From Streptomyces sp. HUAS ZL42 (lineage in GTDB: Bacteria > Actinomycetota > Actinomycetes > Streptomycetales > Streptomycetaceae), in contig NZ_CP160403.1 of assembly GCF_040782645.1 (NCBI RefSeq), positions 5,429,001-5,493,000 on the forward strand: a DNA stretch of 64,000 nucleotides. Direction: 5' to 3'. The notes under the pieces were generated by a model, which worked only from the letters and a program-made list of their open reading frames with translations, did not search any database and was not told where the DNA came from. Positions 16,498-25,842 of the stretch are shown here, piece after piece. The translations under genes were made by a program, and so were the position numbers. Each line of letters begins with the position of its first letter. Within the stretch, counting starts at the first letter, position 1.

Positions 16498-17417
16498 CCG
16501 CCCTCTCGTACGGCATGCAGCTCCCCGTCCAGTCCCAGAGCACGATCTACGCCGAGCCCTGGGAGGCCGCCGCCGGTCCCGACGACCTGGTCGCCATCGC
16601 CCGGGTCGCCGACCGCTCCGGCTTCGGTTACCTCGCGAGCTGCGACCACGTGGCCATCCCGCGCCGGCTCGCCTCCGCGATGAGCACGGTCTGGTACGAC
16701 CCCGTCGCCACGCTCGCGTATGTGGCGGCTGTGACCGAGCGGGTGCGGCTGCTCAGTCACGTGGCCGTGGTCGGACTGCGGCATCCGCTCCTGACCGCCA
16801 AGCAGTACGCCACCCTCGACCACCTCAGCAAGGGGCGGCTGATCCTCGGGGTCGGGGCCGGACATGTGCAGGAGGAGTTCGAGGCGCTGGGAGTGGACTT
16901 CCGGCAGCGCGGTGCCGTGCTCGACGAGTGCGTCGACGCCCTGCGGGCCGCCCTCGGCCCGGACGAGTTCCCCGAACACCACGGCAAGTTCTACGACTTC
17001 GAGGGACTCGGCCAGCGCCCCAGGCCGGCCCAGCGGCACGTCCCCCTCTGGGTCGGCGGCTCCTCACCCGCCGCCGTGCGCCGGGCCGCGCTCAAGGGCG
17101 ACGGGTGGCTCCCGCAGGGAGACCCGCGGGACCGGCTGCCCGAGCAGATCGCCCGCATCAGGCGGCTGCGGACCGAGGCAGGCATCGATGAGCCGCTGAC
17201 CATCGGCGCCATCACCGAGCCGTTGTACGTCGGCACACCCGCCTGGGACGTCGGCCGGCGCACCCTCACGGGCCCCGCGGACGCACTCGCCGAGTCCCTG
17301 CGGGCGTACCGCGCGATGGGCGTGCACCAGATCCAGGTGCGGTTCCGCTGCCGGAGCCGCACCGAACTCACCGACCAGATGGCGGCCTTCGGCGCCGAAG
17401 TGGCGCCCGACCTCTGA
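16494..17417 (+). CDS. LLM class F420-dependent oxidoreductase
   Basis: A 307-residue luciferase-like monooxygenase superfamily protein (TIM barrel). The pattern YGMQLPVQSQSTIYAEPWE, then DHVAIPRR, LSHVAVVGLRHPLLTAKQ, LDHLSKGRLILGVGAGH is that of the F420-dependent reductase subgroup. It likely oxidises an alcohol or reduces an enone with F420. Its GTG overlaps the amidohydrolase stop (GTGA) and the SDR begins 10 bases after its end, so the three form an operon. Cofactor choice is inferred from family resemblance and from the fbiC gene nearby. Confidence 0.9.
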   Translation: MTALSYGMQLPVQSQSTIYAEPWEAAAGPDDLVAIARVADRSGFGYLASCDHVAIPRRLASAMSTVWYDPVATLAYVAAVTERVRLLSHVAVVGLRHPLLTAKQYATLDHLSKGRLILGVGAGHVQEEFEALGVDFRQRGAVLDECVDALRAALGPDEFPEHHGKFYDFEGLGQRPRPAQRHVPLWVGGSSPAAVRRAALKGDGWLPQGDPRDRLPEQIARIRRLRTEAGIDEPLTIGAITEPLYVGTPAWDVGRRTLTGPADALAESLRAYRAMGVHQIQVRFRCRSRTELTDQMAAFGAEVAPDL

Positions 17418-17427
17418 GGAGTACCGC

Positions 17428-18204
17428 ATGGGCAAGCTCGACGGACGAGTCGTCCTCGTCACCGGCGCCGCACGCGGCCAGGGGGAGCGGGAGGCCCGGC
17501 TGTTCAGGCAGGAGGGGGCCGAGGTCGTGGTCGCCGACGTCCTCGACGACCAGGGCGCGGCCCTCGCCGAGGAGATCGGCGCGCTCTTCGTCCACCTCGA
17601 CGTGGGCCGGGAGGCCGACTGGCGCTCCGCCGTCACCGCGGCCAAGAGGGCGTACGGCCGCATCGACGGGCTGGTCAACAACGCGGGCATCCTGCGCTTC
17701 AACTCGCTCGTCGACACACCGCTCGACGAGTTCATGCAGGTCGTCCAGGTCAACCAGGTCGGCTGCTTCCTCGGCGTCAGGACCCTCGCGCCGGTGATCG
17801 CCGCCGCGGGCGGCGGGACGATCGTCAACACCGCCTCGTACACCGGCGTGACCGGCATGGCCGCAGTGGGCTCCTACGCGGCGACCAAGCACGCGATCCT
17901 CGGCCTCACCCGCGTCGCCGCCCTGGAACTGGCGCACCAGAACATACGCGTCAACGCCATGTGCCCCGGCGCCATCGACACCGCGATGTCCAACCCCTCC
18001 CAGCTCGACCCGGACGCGGACGCCGGCGAGACCTCGCAGGCCCTGGACGCGCTCTATCGCAAGCTGGTGCCGCTCGGCCGGATCGGGAGGCCGGAGGAGG
18101 TGGCCCGGCTGGCGCTCTTCCTCACCTCCGAGGAGTCCTCCTACATCACCGGGCAGCCGTTCGTGATCGACGGAGGGTGGCTGGCCGGGGTTTCGGTTCT
18201 CTGA
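17428..18204 (+). CDS. SDR family oxidoreductase (hydroxysteroid dehydrogenase-like)
   Basis: A 258-residue classical short-chain dehydrogenase. It has the NAD(P) motif VTGAARGQGEREA at residues about 11-22, NNAGI, the catalytic Ser in NTASYTGVTG, YAATK with Tyr and Lys, and the closing PFVIDGGW. The N-terminal VTGAARGQG and the overall length are those of 3-alpha/20-beta-hydroxysteroid dehydrogenase-like SDRs, which oxidise or reduce secondary alcohols; the true substrate is not known. A GAGGAG lies before the ATG. Its stop codon is within operator copy 4, so the following gene starts a new transcription unit. Confidence 0.92.
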   Translation: MGKLDGRVVLVTGAARGQGEREARLFRQEGAEVVVADVLDDQGAALAEEIGALFVHLDVGREADWRSAVTAAKRAYGRIDGLVNNAGILRFNSLVDTPLDEFMQVVQVNQVGCFLGVRTLAPVIAAAGGGTIVNTASYTGVTGMAAVGSYAATKHAILGLTRVAALELAHQNIRVNAMCPGAIDTAMSNPSQLDPDADAGETSQALDALYRKLVPLGRIGRPEEVARLALFLTSEESSYITGQPFVIDGGWLAGVSVL

Positions 18205-18215
18205 CGCATCGTCAG
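18201..18215. promoter_or_regulatory. CTGAC-N5-GTCAG operator, copy 4
   Basis: Perfect repeat CTGAC GCATC GTCAG that overlaps the stop codon of the SDR gene. It forms a pair with copy 5, 62 bases downstream, ahead of the LLM oxidoreductase gene. Confidence 0.75.
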
Positions 18216-18262
18216 GTATTGACGGTGCATGCCCGCGGTGCCACAGTCGGCCGCAAGCAAAT

Positions 18263-18277
18263 CTGACGGTGTGTCAG
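18263..18277. promoter_or_regulatory. CTGAC-N5-GTCAG operator, copy 5
   Basis: Perfect repeat CTGAC GGTGT GTCAG, 26 bases upstream of the TTG start of the LLM oxidoreductase. It marks this as a separate regulated promoter. Confidence 0.8.
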
Positions 18278-18302
18278 AAGAGACTGGGGACGGTGACTCT
18301 CC

Positions 18303-19421
18303 TTGGAATTCGGGCTGTTTGTACAGGGATACGTGGGCAAGCGCGCCGAGACCGACCCGCTCGCCGAGCACAAGGCGCTGATGGAGGAGACCGAGTACGT
18401 CATCCAGGCGGACCGGTCCGGCTTCAAGTACGCCTGGGCGTCCGAGCACCACTTCCTGGAGGAGTACTCCCACCTCTCGGCCAACGACGTCTTCCTCGGC
18501 TACCTCGCCCACGCGACGGAACGCATCCACCTCGGGTCGGGGATCTTCAACCCCCTCGCCCAGGTCAACCACCCGGTGAAGGTCGCCGAGAAGGTCGCCA
18601 TGCTCGACCACCTCTCCAAAAACCGCTTCGAGTTCGGGTCCGGCCGCGGCGCCGGCTCCCACGAGATCCTCGGCTTCCTCCCGGGCGTGACGGACATGAA
18701 CTACACCAAGGAGATCTGGGAGGAGACGATCGCCGAGTTCCCCAAGATGTGGCTGCAGGACGAGTACGCCGGCTTCCAGGGCAAGCACTGGCAGCTGCCG
18801 CCGCGCAAGATCCTGCCCAAGCCGTACGGCAGGTCGCACCCCGCGATGTGGTACGCGGCCGGATCGCCGCCGTCGTACGCCATGGCCGCGAAGAAGGGGC
18901 TCGGGGTGCTCGGCTTCAGCATCCAGAAGGTGTCCGACATGGAGTGGGTGCTCGAGCAGTACAAGACGGCGATCGTGAACGCCGAGCCGATCGGGGACTT
19001 CGTCAACGACAACGTGATGGTGACGACGACGGCGATCTGTGCGCCCACGCACGACGAGGCGATCTCCATTGCCGTGAACGGCGGGCTGCACTATCTGCCC
19101 TCGCTGGTGTTCCGGTACCACGACACCTTCCCGCGGCCCGAGGGATTCCCCGTGTGGCCGGAGACGCTGCCCGAGTACACGGCCGAGTTCGTCGAACTCC
19201 TCGTGGAGGAGGAGCTGCTGATCTGCGGCGACCCGGACGAGGTGCTGCGGCAGTGCAAGCGGTGGGAGCAGGCGGGAGCCGATCAGTTGAGTTTCGGGCT
19301 GCCGGTGGGGGTGCCGAAGGAGGAGACGCTGCAGACGATTCGGCTGATCGGGGAGCACGTGATTCCGAAGATCGATACGGATCCTGTGCATCGGACTACG
19401 CGGTTCCGTCAGGCCGCTTGA
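18303..19421 (+). CDS. LLM class flavin-dependent oxidoreductase
   Basis: A 372-residue bacterial-luciferase-like protein, longer than the F420 type upstream and more like the FMN-dependent group (EFGLFVQGYVGKRAE start, AWASEHHFLEEYSHLS with the conserved H-H, LDHLSKNRFEFGSGRGAG). Members oxygenate or desaturate organic substrates. The TTG start is forced because an in-frame stop lies at 18294. Two operators precede it. The downstream amidohydrolase is 98 bases away behind a dispersed repeat, so cotranscription is possible but not certain. Confidence 0.88.
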   Translation: MEFGLFVQGYVGKRAETDPLAEHKALMEETEYVIQADRSGFKYAWASEHHFLEEYSHLSANDVFLGYLAHATERIHLGSGIFNPLAQVNHPVKVAEKVAMLDHLSKNRFEFGSGRGAGSHEILGFLPGVTDMNYTKEIWEETIAEFPKMWLQDEYAGFQGKHWQLPPRKILPKPYGRSHPAMWYAAGSPPSYAMAAKKGLGVLGFSIQKVSDMEWVLEQYKTAIVNAEPIGDFVNDNVMVTTTAICAPTHDEAISIAVNGGLHYLPSLVFRYHDTFPRPEGFPVWPETLPEYTAEFVELLVEEELLICGDPDEVLRQCKRWEQAGADQLSFGLPVGVPKEETLQTIRLIGEHVIPKIDTDPVHRTTRFRQAA

Positions 19422-19423
19422 TC

Positions 19424-19478
19424 GCCGTCGCGGGGTGCGGGCCGTTCGTGGCTGGTCGCGCAGTTCCCCGCGCCCCTT
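19424..19478. repeat. dispersed Streptomyces intergenic repeat
   Basis: This 55-base segment (containing GTGGCTGGTCGCGCAGTTCC) is a sequence type I recognise as repeated many times between Streptomyces genes. It can fold through GCGGGG near 19429 with CCCCGC near 19468 and may act as a terminator for the LLM gene. Copy number cannot be checked here. Confidence 0.55.
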
Positions 19479-19519
19479 GAGGTAGATCCACTGCGCCGGG
19501 ATTCAGGGAGGCAAGGCCC

Positions 19520-21250
19520 ATGCTCGATCACGTCATCAAGGGGGCGACCGTCGTCGACGGGACGGGAGCGCCCGCCTGCACTGCGGACGTCGGTATCCGG
19601 GAGGGCCGAATCGCCGCCGTCGGGACCATCACCGAAGAGTCCCGTACCACCGAGGACGCCACCGGACTCGTCCTCGCCCCCGGCTTCGTCGACCCCCACA
19701 CCCACTACGACGCGCAGCTCTTCTGGGACCCGTACGCCACTCCCTCCCTGAACCATGGAGTGACCACGGTCGCGGCCGGGAACTGCGGGTTCACCCTCGC
19801 GCCCCTGAATCCCGCACGCCCCGAGGACGCCGACTACACCCGCCGCATGATGTCCAGGGTGGAGGGCATGTCCCTGGTCGCGCTGGAGGAGGGCGCGCCC
19901 TGGAGCTGGCACGGATTCGGGGAGTACCTGGACGCACTGGAGGGCCGGATCGCCGTCAACGCGGGCTTCATGGTGGGGCACTGTGCCCTGCGGCGTTACG
20001 TGATGGGCCCGGACGCGGTGGGCGGGCGGCCGAGCGACGAGCAGCTCGCGGAGATCGTCCAGTTGCTCCACGAGGCGATGGACGCGGGTGCCTGGGGCTT
20101 CTCCACCACGCAGTCGACGACACACTCCGACGGTGACGGGCGGCCGGTGGCGTCGAGGCACGCCGAGCCGGCGGAGCTGCTCGCGCTCTCGAAGGCGGTC
20201 GGCGAGCACGAGGGCACGCAGATCGAGGCGATCGTCGCGGGATGCTTGGACCAGTTCAGCGACGCGGAGATCGACCTGTTCGTGGAGATGAGCGCGACCG
20301 CGGGACGCCCCCTGAACTGGAACGTCCTGACCATCGACGCGACCGTGCCCGAGCGTGTGCCCCGGCAGCTGACGGCCAGCGAGCGGGCGCGGAAGGCGGG
20401 CGGCCGGGTGGTGGCCCTGACCATGCCGATCCTCACCCCGATGAACATGTCCCTGGGCACGTTCTGCGCGCTGAACCTGATCCCGGGATGGGGGCCGGTC
20501 CTCGGCCTTCCGGTCCCGGAACGGATCGAGCGGCTCCGCGACCCCTCCGTGCGCGCGGAGATGCTGAGGCGGGCCGACTCGAAGGAGGCGGGCGTCTTCC
20601 GGCGGCTGGCGAACTTCGGGCGGTACGTCATAGGCGACACGTACAGCCCGCAGAACGAGGGCCTCACCGGACGGGTCGTGGGCGACATCGCGGCGGAACG
20701 CGGCCAGGACCCCTTCTCCTGCCTGGTGGAGATCTGCGCGGCCGACGACCTGCGTACCGTCCTGTGGCCGATGCCCACCGACAACGACCCGGCGTCCTGG
20801 GCGCTGCGGGCCGAGACCTGGCAGCACGAGGACGTGCTGCTCGGCGGCTCCGACGCGGGCGCGCACCTGGACCGCATGTGCGGAGCCCCCTACACGACAC
20901 GCTTCATCGGCGACTGTCTGCGCGGCCGGAGGCTGGTGGGCCTGGAACAGGCGGTGAAGATGCTGACGGACGACCCGGCGCGGCTGTTCGGGCTGCGCGG
21001 CCGGGGCCGGATCGAGGAGGGCTTCCATGCGGACCTGGTCCTCTTCGACCCGGAACGGATCGACGCCGGCAAGGCCACCCTGGTGCACGACCTGCCGGGT
21101 GAGAGTCCGCGGCTGGACTCCCGGGCGATCGGGGTGCGGGCCGTGTGGGTCAACGGGGTGGAGGCGATGCGGGACGACGTGGTGACGGGCGCCGTGCCGG
21201 GGAAGGTGCTGCGCTCCGGGCGGGACACCGAGACGGTGAGCACGAAGTGA
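19520..21250 (+). CDS. D-aminoacylase family amidohydrolase
   Basis: A 576-residue amidohydrolase of the N-acyl-D-amino-acid deacylase group. It has the metal motif GFVDPHTHYDAQ (His 60 and 62), a MVGHCALRRYVMG segment, the GGSDAGAHLDRM motif late in the barrel and a C-terminal beta-domain (HADLVLFDPERID). Reported activities in this family include deacylation of D-amino acids, but many members in lipid or steroid neighbourhoods have no assigned reaction. GGGAGG precedes the ATG. Its stop overlaps the GTG of the aldehyde dehydrogenase, so they are coupled. Confidence 0.88.
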   Translation: MLDHVIKGATVVDGTGAPACTADVGIREGRIAAVGTITEESRTTEDATGLVLAPGFVDPHTHYDAQLFWDPYATPSLNHGVTTVAAGNCGFTLAPLNPARPEDADYTRRMMSRVEGMSLVALEEGAPWSWHGFGEYLDALEGRIAVNAGFMVGHCALRRYVMGPDAVGGRPSDEQLAEIVQLLHEAMDAGAWGFSTTQSTTHSDGDGRPVASRHAEPAELLALSKAVGEHEGTQIEAIVAGCLDQFSDAEIDLFVEMSATAGRPLNWNVLTIDATVPERVPRQLTASERARKAGGRVVALTMPILTPMNMSLGTFCALNLIPGWGPVLGLPVPERIERLRDPSVRAEMLRRADSKEAGVFRRLANFGRYVIGDTYSPQNEGLTGRVVGDIAAERGQDPFSCLVEICAADDLRTVLWPMPTDNDPASWALRAETWQHEDVLLGGSDAGAHLDRMCGAPYTTRFIGDCLRGRRLVGLEQAVKMLTDDPARLFGLRGRGRIEEGFHADLVLFDPERIDAGKATLVHDLPGESPRLDSRAIGVRAVWVNGVEAMRDDVVTGAVPGKVLRSGRDTETVSTK

Positions 21251-22698
21251 GCGACGGGCAGCGGCTGTTCGTCGGTGGCGCGTGGGTGGAGCCGGACGGC
21301 GGCCACTACCAGGTGGTCGACCCGGCGACCGAGGAGACCGTCGGGTGGGCACCGGAGGCCTCGCGGGATCAGGTGCACGCGGCCTGCGCCGCGGCCCGCG
21401 AGGCCTTCGGACCGTGGTCGGGCACCGCGCCGGAGGAACGGGCGGCGGTGCTGGCACGCACGGCGGAGATCATCGGAGAGCGCTTCCTGCCGTACGCCGA
21501 CCTGGCCCGGGCGGAGACCGGGGCGACGACCGGGACGGCGCGCGGCATGCAGGTGGGCGTCGGGGCCGCCCGCTTCCGTCGGTACGCGCGCGTGGAGCCC
21601 GCCGAGTGGGCGATCCCGCCGCAGATCAACGAGGCCGGCCCGATGGGGAGGGCGGGCGTGATGGGCGCCCTCGCCCTGCGGCAGCCCGTCGGGGTCGTCA
21701 CCTGCATCACGTCGTACAACAACCCGTGGGCCAACCCCGCCGGAAAGATCGCACCGGCGCTGGCGATGGGCAACACGGTGGTGGTGAAACCGGCTCCGCA
21801 GGACCCGCTGTCGGTCTACCGCATGGCGGAGGCCCTCGAGGCGGCGGGCGCCCCGCCGGGAGTGGTGAACGTGGTCTCGGGCCGTTCGGCCGAGGTCGGC
21901 GAGGCGGCCGTGGACTCACCGGACGTCGACATGGTCAGCTTCACGGGATCGACGGCGGTGGGACAGCGCATCGCCGAGGTGTGCGGCCGGGCGATGAAAC
22001 GCCAGCTGATGGAGCTGGGCGGCAAGGGCGCGGCGGTCGTCTTCGACGACGCGGACATCGGGTCGGCGGTGGCGGGGATCGGCACGACGTTCTCGTTCTA
22101 CAGCGGACAGATCTGCACGGCGCCGACGAGGGTGCTGGCGCAGCGGGGCGTCTACGACCGCCTGGTCGAACAACTGGCGGCGTACGCACGCCGGTTGAAG
22201 GTGGGCGACCCGCGCGAGCCGGACACGGTGGTGGGCCCGGTGATCTCGGCGGCGCACCGCGACCGGGTGGAGTCGTACGTCGAACTGGGCCGCAAGGAGG
22301 GCGCGGTGGTCGTCACCGGCGGCGAACGGCCGTCGGCCGACCGGGGTTTCTACGTCGGCCCCACTCTCCTCGCCGACTGCACGAACGACATGCGCGTGGC
22401 CCGGGAGGAGATCTTCGGCCCGGTGGTGTCCGTCATCCCCTTCGACGAGGAGGACGAGGGCGTGGCCCTCGCCAACGACACCGACTACGGCCTCATCGAC
22501 TATGTCTGGTCGGCCGACGTCGCCCGAGCCTTCCGCGTCGCCCGCCGACTGCGGGCCGGCGGCGTCGGCATCAACACGGTCGGCCGCAACATGGAGGCAC
22601 CGTTCGGCGGCTTCAAGAAGAGCGGGGTGGGCCGGGACGTGGGCTCGTACGCCCTGCACGCGTACAGCGAGGTGCAGGCGATCGTGTGGCCGGGGTGA
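21247..22698 (+). CDS. aldehyde dehydrogenase family protein
   Basis: A 483-residue NAD(P)-dependent aldehyde dehydrogenase. Visible motifs are the cofactor-binding VVKPAPQDPLSVYRMA, the general base Glu in LMELGGKGAAVVF, the catalytic Cys in YSGQICTAPTRVL and the C-terminal EIFGPVVSVIPFD and NMEAPFGGFKKSGVG. It oxidises an aldehyde to an acid, or to an acyl product in cluster context. It starts at a GTG overlapping the previous stop (GTGA). The gene is convergent with the reductase at 22725. Confidence 0.93.
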   Translation: MSDGQRLFVGGAWVEPDGGHYQVVDPATEETVGWAPEASRDQVHAACAAAREAFGPWSGTAPEERAAVLARTAEIIGERFLPYADLARAETGATTGTARGMQVGVGAARFRRYARVEPAEWAIPPQINEAGPMGRAGVMGALALRQPVGVVTCITSYNNPWANPAGKIAPALAMGNTVVVKPAPQDPLSVYRMAEALEAAGAPPGVVNVVSGRSAEVGEAAVDSPDVDMVSFTGSTAVGQRIAEVCGRAMKRQLMELGGKGAAVVFDDADIGSAVAGIGTTFSFYSGQICTAPTRVLAQRGVYDRLVEQLAAYARRLKVGDPREPDTVVGPVISAAHRDRVESYVELGRKEGAVVVTGGERPSADRGFYVGPTLLADCTNDMRVAREEIFGPVVSVIPFDEEDEGVALANDTDYGLIDYVWSADVARAFRVARRLRAGGVGINTVGRNMEAPFGGFKKSGVGRDVGSYALHAYSEVQAIVWPG

Positions 22699-22724
22699 GG
22701 GCGCTCAGGACCCGCTGACCGGCG

Positions 22725-23120
22725 TCAGCCGTCCAGATCCACCCGCACCGTCAGCAGCCCCGTGCCGAGCACCCGGACCGCGGCGCTGTTGAAGCGGGGC
22801 AGGGAACGCAGGCGGGCGATCGGGTCGTCGTCGCGGAGAAGATGGGCCGTGCCCGTGTGCCACCGTCCCCGGATCCGCACCCGCACCCGCGGATCGGCCT
22901 TGATGTTGCGGACGTACTGCGACCGCTCGCCGAACTCCGAGACCAGCCAGAAAGAGTCGCCGACGCGCCGGCCGCCCACCGGGGTCCGGCGCGGCACACC
23001 TGAGACACGGCCCGTGGTCTCCAGGACCGTCTGCAGGGGGATCCGGCGCAGCACCGGGTTGCCGACGCGACGCTGGAAGGTGGTGGCAGCACGGAACCTG
23101 AGGTCGGCGAGGCGGGACAT
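22725..23120 (-). CDS. nitroreductase family deazaflavin-dependent oxidoreductase
   Basis: A 131-residue Ddn-type protein: VLETTGRVSGVPRRTPVGGR, SFWLVSEFGERSQYVRNIKA and DPRVRVRIRGRWHTGTA match the F420-binding split-barrel pattern. It is shorter than the family member at 766. Probable F420H2-dependent reductase. The ATG at 23120 was chosen because upstream in-frame sequence falls within the divergent nuclease gene. Convergent with the aldehyde dehydrogenase. Confidence 0.85.
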   Translation of the reverse strand: MSRLADLRFRAATTFQRRVGNPVLRRIPLQTVLETTGRVSGVPRRTPVGGRRVGDSFWLVSEFGERSQYVRNIKADPRVRVRIRGRWHTGTAHLLRDDDPIARLRSLPRFNSAAVRVLGTGLLTVRVDLDG

Positions 23121-23228
23121 CGTCAGTGGGCTCCTTGTTTCTCGTGATTCCCCGTGGGAGCGGTGGGACGGTCGAACGGTTGCTTCAATGGTCCCCGACG
23201 CGGCGTGAACGAGAGCGGGTGGCTGCGA

Positions 23229-24056
23229 ATGCGGGTCGTGACCTGGAACCTGTGGTGGCGCTTCGGGCCCTGGGAAGCGCGCCAGAAGGCGATCCTCGCC
23301 GCCCTGCGCGAACTGCGCCCCGATGTCGTCGGACTGCAGGAGGTGTGGGCCGCGGGCGGCGAGAACCTCGCCGAGTGGCTCGCCGCCGAACTCGGCCTGC
23401 ACTGCGCCTGGGCCCCCTCGCACGCGCCGCAGCGCTGGCAGCGGCGGATCGGGGACGCCACGGTCGGCATCGGCAACGCCGTGCTGAGCAGATGGCCGAT
23501 CGTGGCCCGCGAGGTGCTGCCGCTGCCCGCGCCGGAGGACATCGACGACGGACGCCTCGCCCTGTACACCCGCCTGGCCGGCCCGGCGTACGAGGTCCCG
23601 TTCTTCACCACCCACCTGACCTCGCCCCTGCGTGCCTCGGCGGTACGCCGCCGCCAGGTCACCGCACTCGCCGAGTTCGTCTCCCGGCACCGCGGCGACG
23701 GCCCCTTCCCGCCCGTCGTCACCGGCGACTTCAACGCCTGGCCCGACTCCGACGAGATCCGCCTCTTCGGCGGCTACAAGACCGCCCCGGCCGTCCCCGG
23801 CCAGGTCCTCTTCGACGCCTGGGAGTACGCCGACCCGTCCGCCCCCTCCGCCACCTGGGACGCGGCGAACCCGTACGCCGCGGCCGCCGGTTGGCCGAGT
23901 GTACGGGTCGACTACATCCACGTGGCCCCGCCCGGCCCGGCCGGCCTCGGCCGCGTGCGAGCGGTACGGCGGGCGGGCGACGGCCCCGTGGACGGGGTCT
24001 GGCCGTCGGACCATGCGGCGGTCGTCGCGGACCTGACGGACGAGGCCGCCGGCTGA
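23229..24056 (+). CDS. endonuclease/exonuclease/phosphatase family protein
   Basis: A 275-residue EEP-fold phosphodiesterase. It begins RVVTWNLWWR, has the Glu metal ligand in VVGLQEVWA, FFTTHLTS with the catalytic His, PVVTGDFNAWPDSDE with the Asp/Asn pair and ends with VRVDYIHV and WPSDHAAVVADL. Substrates in this family range from nucleic acids to phospholipids; none can be chosen here. No signal peptide. The ATG is preceded by GGGTGG; GTG 23205 is an alternative. Confidence 0.9.
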   Translation: MRVVTWNLWWRFGPWEARQKAILAALRELRPDVVGLQEVWAAGGENLAEWLAAELGLHCAWAPSHAPQRWQRRIGDATVGIGNAVLSRWPIVAREVLPLPAPEDIDDGRLALYTRLAGPAYEVPFFTTHLTSPLRASAVRRRQVTALAEFVSRHRGDGPFPPVVTGDFNAWPDSDEIRLFGGYKTAPAVPGQVLFDAWEYADPSAPSATWDAANPYAAAAGWPSVRVDYIHVAPPGPAGLGRVRAVRRAGDGPVDGVWPSDHAAVVADLTDEAAG

Positions 24057-24201
24057 CCGGACCAGCGCCCGCCAAGGCCGCGGCCCCCGGCCTGAACGCC
24101 TCCCGCCGGGTCGGGCTCAAGTGGCCGGTGTCCTACCTCGACCCGTGGACACGACCGTGTGCGAGCCGTGTGATCCGGTCATGGAGGCGACGGTCCCGGG
24201 G

Positions 24202-24230
24202 CCCTGCGACTTGATCCGCCGGACGGGCCC
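24202..24230 (-). repeat. second copy of the 29-base dispersed repeat
   Basis: The reverse complement matches 11832-11860 in 28 of 29 bases. It lies in the 173-base gap between the convergent EEP nuclease and CehA genes and touches the CehA stop codon. Confidence 0.55.
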
Positions 24231-25810
24231 TAACCGCCCAAAAACACCGGGTTCGTGAACGCCGCCATCGCCCCCGGCAACGGCCCCACCGCAGTCTCGT
24301 GCCGCAACTCCGCCCGTACGTACGCCGCGTACGCCGCAGTCGTACGCCACTCCACGACCCCCGCCCCCGACACCGGCAACGGCGCGCTCGTGAACAGCAC
24401 CCCCTGATCGGTCACGAACCGCACCGTGCAGCGAGGCGCGCCCGTGGCCTCCAGCCGGGCCGTGACCGGCGTGTCCCGGTCGACCCGCAGCCGCTCTCCG
24501 ATACCGGCGTGCTCGCCCTGCCCGCCCGAAACCGTGAACGCGAGCGAGACGTTCCTCGACTCGGCGACGTACGACCGCCCGGCGCGGAGGCCCTCCTGGA
24601 CCGCCTCCCGGGTCAGGTCGTCGGCGAGCACCACCGTCTGCGGCAGCCCCACCACGTCCGGGGCCCGGTGCGCGTCGCTGCCGCCCATCGCCGGGATCCA
24701 GGCACGGCCGTGACGGACCGACGCGACCAGCATGTTGTCCCACTCCGCGAGCGTCACCTCGTCGTCCGGCGTGTACGGCCCGTTCCACACCTCGACCGCG
24801 TCCGCCTCGCCGAAGCCGAACTTCCAGTTGCAGCCGATGCAGGTGGCATGCGGGTGAGCGGGGACGACGAGACCGCCCGCGCTGCGGATCCGGTGGGCGA
24901 ACCGGCCGAAGCGGTTGTCGCGGGCCCGGTACCGCCAGTCCACGAAGGTGCCGGGGTCCGTGCCCAGCGCCAGCACATGGCCGTTGCGCGTCGTGACCTC
25001 CTCGCCCAGCAGCACCAGCAGGTCGTCCCCGGCCACATCCGCCCAATGCGCGTGCCCCGCATGGGTGTTGTGCTCCGACGTGTTGATGAAGTCCAGCCCC
25101 GCCGCCCGCGCCAGCGCCGCGATCTCGGCGGGGGTGCGGCGGCCGTCGGAGTACCAGGAGTGGAGATGGCAGTCGCCCCGGTACCAGGCCCGGCCCCGTC
25201 CCTCGGCGCGGGAGGGCGGGTAGGTCCGCTCGACGGCCGTCCCCGGCTCCCCGTACGTCAGCGTGATCGTGATCTCGTACGCCAGCCCCTGGGGCGACAC
25301 CGTGTACGGCCCCAGCGCGATGTGCCACGTACCCTCCCGCACCGGCCCCGGCACATACCCCGGCGTGGCCTCGTCCGCCCGGACGAAGAACTCGGTCCTT
25401 GCGCCCCCCGACCAGCCCCGGAAGCCCTCCCCGCCGAGTTCCGTACCGCGCTCGTCGAAGAGGCCGATGTCGAGGGCGTTGCCCGGCGTCCCGGTCGGCA
25501 CGGCCGGCCTGTCGTAGGTGTACGCGACCCTGATCTCCCGCACTCCGGACGGGACTTCGACGGGGACGTACACGAAGTCCGGCGAGCCGGCCGGCAGCGT
25601 GCCCCGTACCGTCCTCGTCTCCCGGTCCCGGCCCGCGGCCGAAGCGAAGCTCACGCCTTCCAACGTAAGGCCGGCCGCGGCGCCCGTCACGAACAGAGCG
25701 AGTCGACCGGAAGCGTGATGCCGACCAGCCGGTATGGACAGAACGGTGCCTGAACGGCACCAGTGCCACCGTGTAACGACCTGCCGAGAGGAGGAATCGG
25801 GCGTCCCCAC
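24230..25810 (-). CDS. CehA/McbA family metallohydrolase (PHP domain)
   Basis: A 526-residue protein. After an N-terminal beta-rich domain (to about residue 215) comes a PHP metallohydrolase with the HxH motif in RGDCHLHSWYSDG, then NTSEHNTHAG, PAHPHATCIG and GGSDAHRAPD. CehA-type enzymes hydrolyse esters or carbamates with a dinuclear metal site, but most Streptomyces members are uncharacterised. The N-terminus contains a weak hydrophobic stretch (about 33-57), not a convincing Tat or Sec signal. GTG 25810 is the first start in frame; a later start is possible. Divergent from fbiC with a 32-base gap. Confidence 0.85.
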   Translation of the reverse strand: MGTPDSSSRQVVTRWHWCRSGTVLSIPAGRHHASGRLALFVTGAAAGLTLEGVSFASAAGRDRETRTVRGTLPAGSPDFVYVPVEVPSGVREIRVAYTYDRPAVPTGTPGNALDIGLFDERGTELGGEGFRGWSGGARTEFFVRADEATPGYVPGPVREGTWHIALGPYTVSPQGLAYEITITLTYGEPGTAVERTYPPSRAEGRGRAWYRGDCHLHSWYSDGRRTPAEIAALARAAGLDFINTSEHNTHAGHAHWADVAGDDLLVLLGEEVTTRNGHVLALGTDPGTFVDWRYRARDNRFGRFAHRIRSAGGLVVPAHPHATCIGCNWKFGFGEADAVEVWNGPYTPDDEVTLAEWDNMLVASVRHGRAWIPAMGGSDAHRAPDVVGLPQTVVLADDLTREAVQEGLRAGRSYVAESRNVSLAFTVSGGQGEHAGIGERLRVDRDTPVTARLEATGAPRCTVRFVTDQGVLFTSAPLPVSGAGVVEWRTTAAYAAYVRAELRHETAVGPLPGAMAAFTNPVFLGG

Positions 25811-25830
25811 CGCCCTGATCAGCTCGAACG

Positions 25831-25836
25831 TATGCT
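25831..25836 (+). promoter_or_regulatory. -10 element for a leaderless fbiC transcript
   Basis: TATGCT lies six bases before the fbiC ATG and there is no ribosome-binding site between them. This is the spacing of leaderless actinobacterial promoters. No good -35 is visible. Confidence 0.5.
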
Positions 25837-25842
25837 CAAAGA

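Noticed and set aside
22715..22728. CTGAC-CGGC-GTCAG, nearly the regulon operator
   Set aside because: The spacer is four bases, not five, and it lies between convergent gene ends, not at a promoter. It more likely forms a small terminator hairpin (GCTGAC/GTCAGC).
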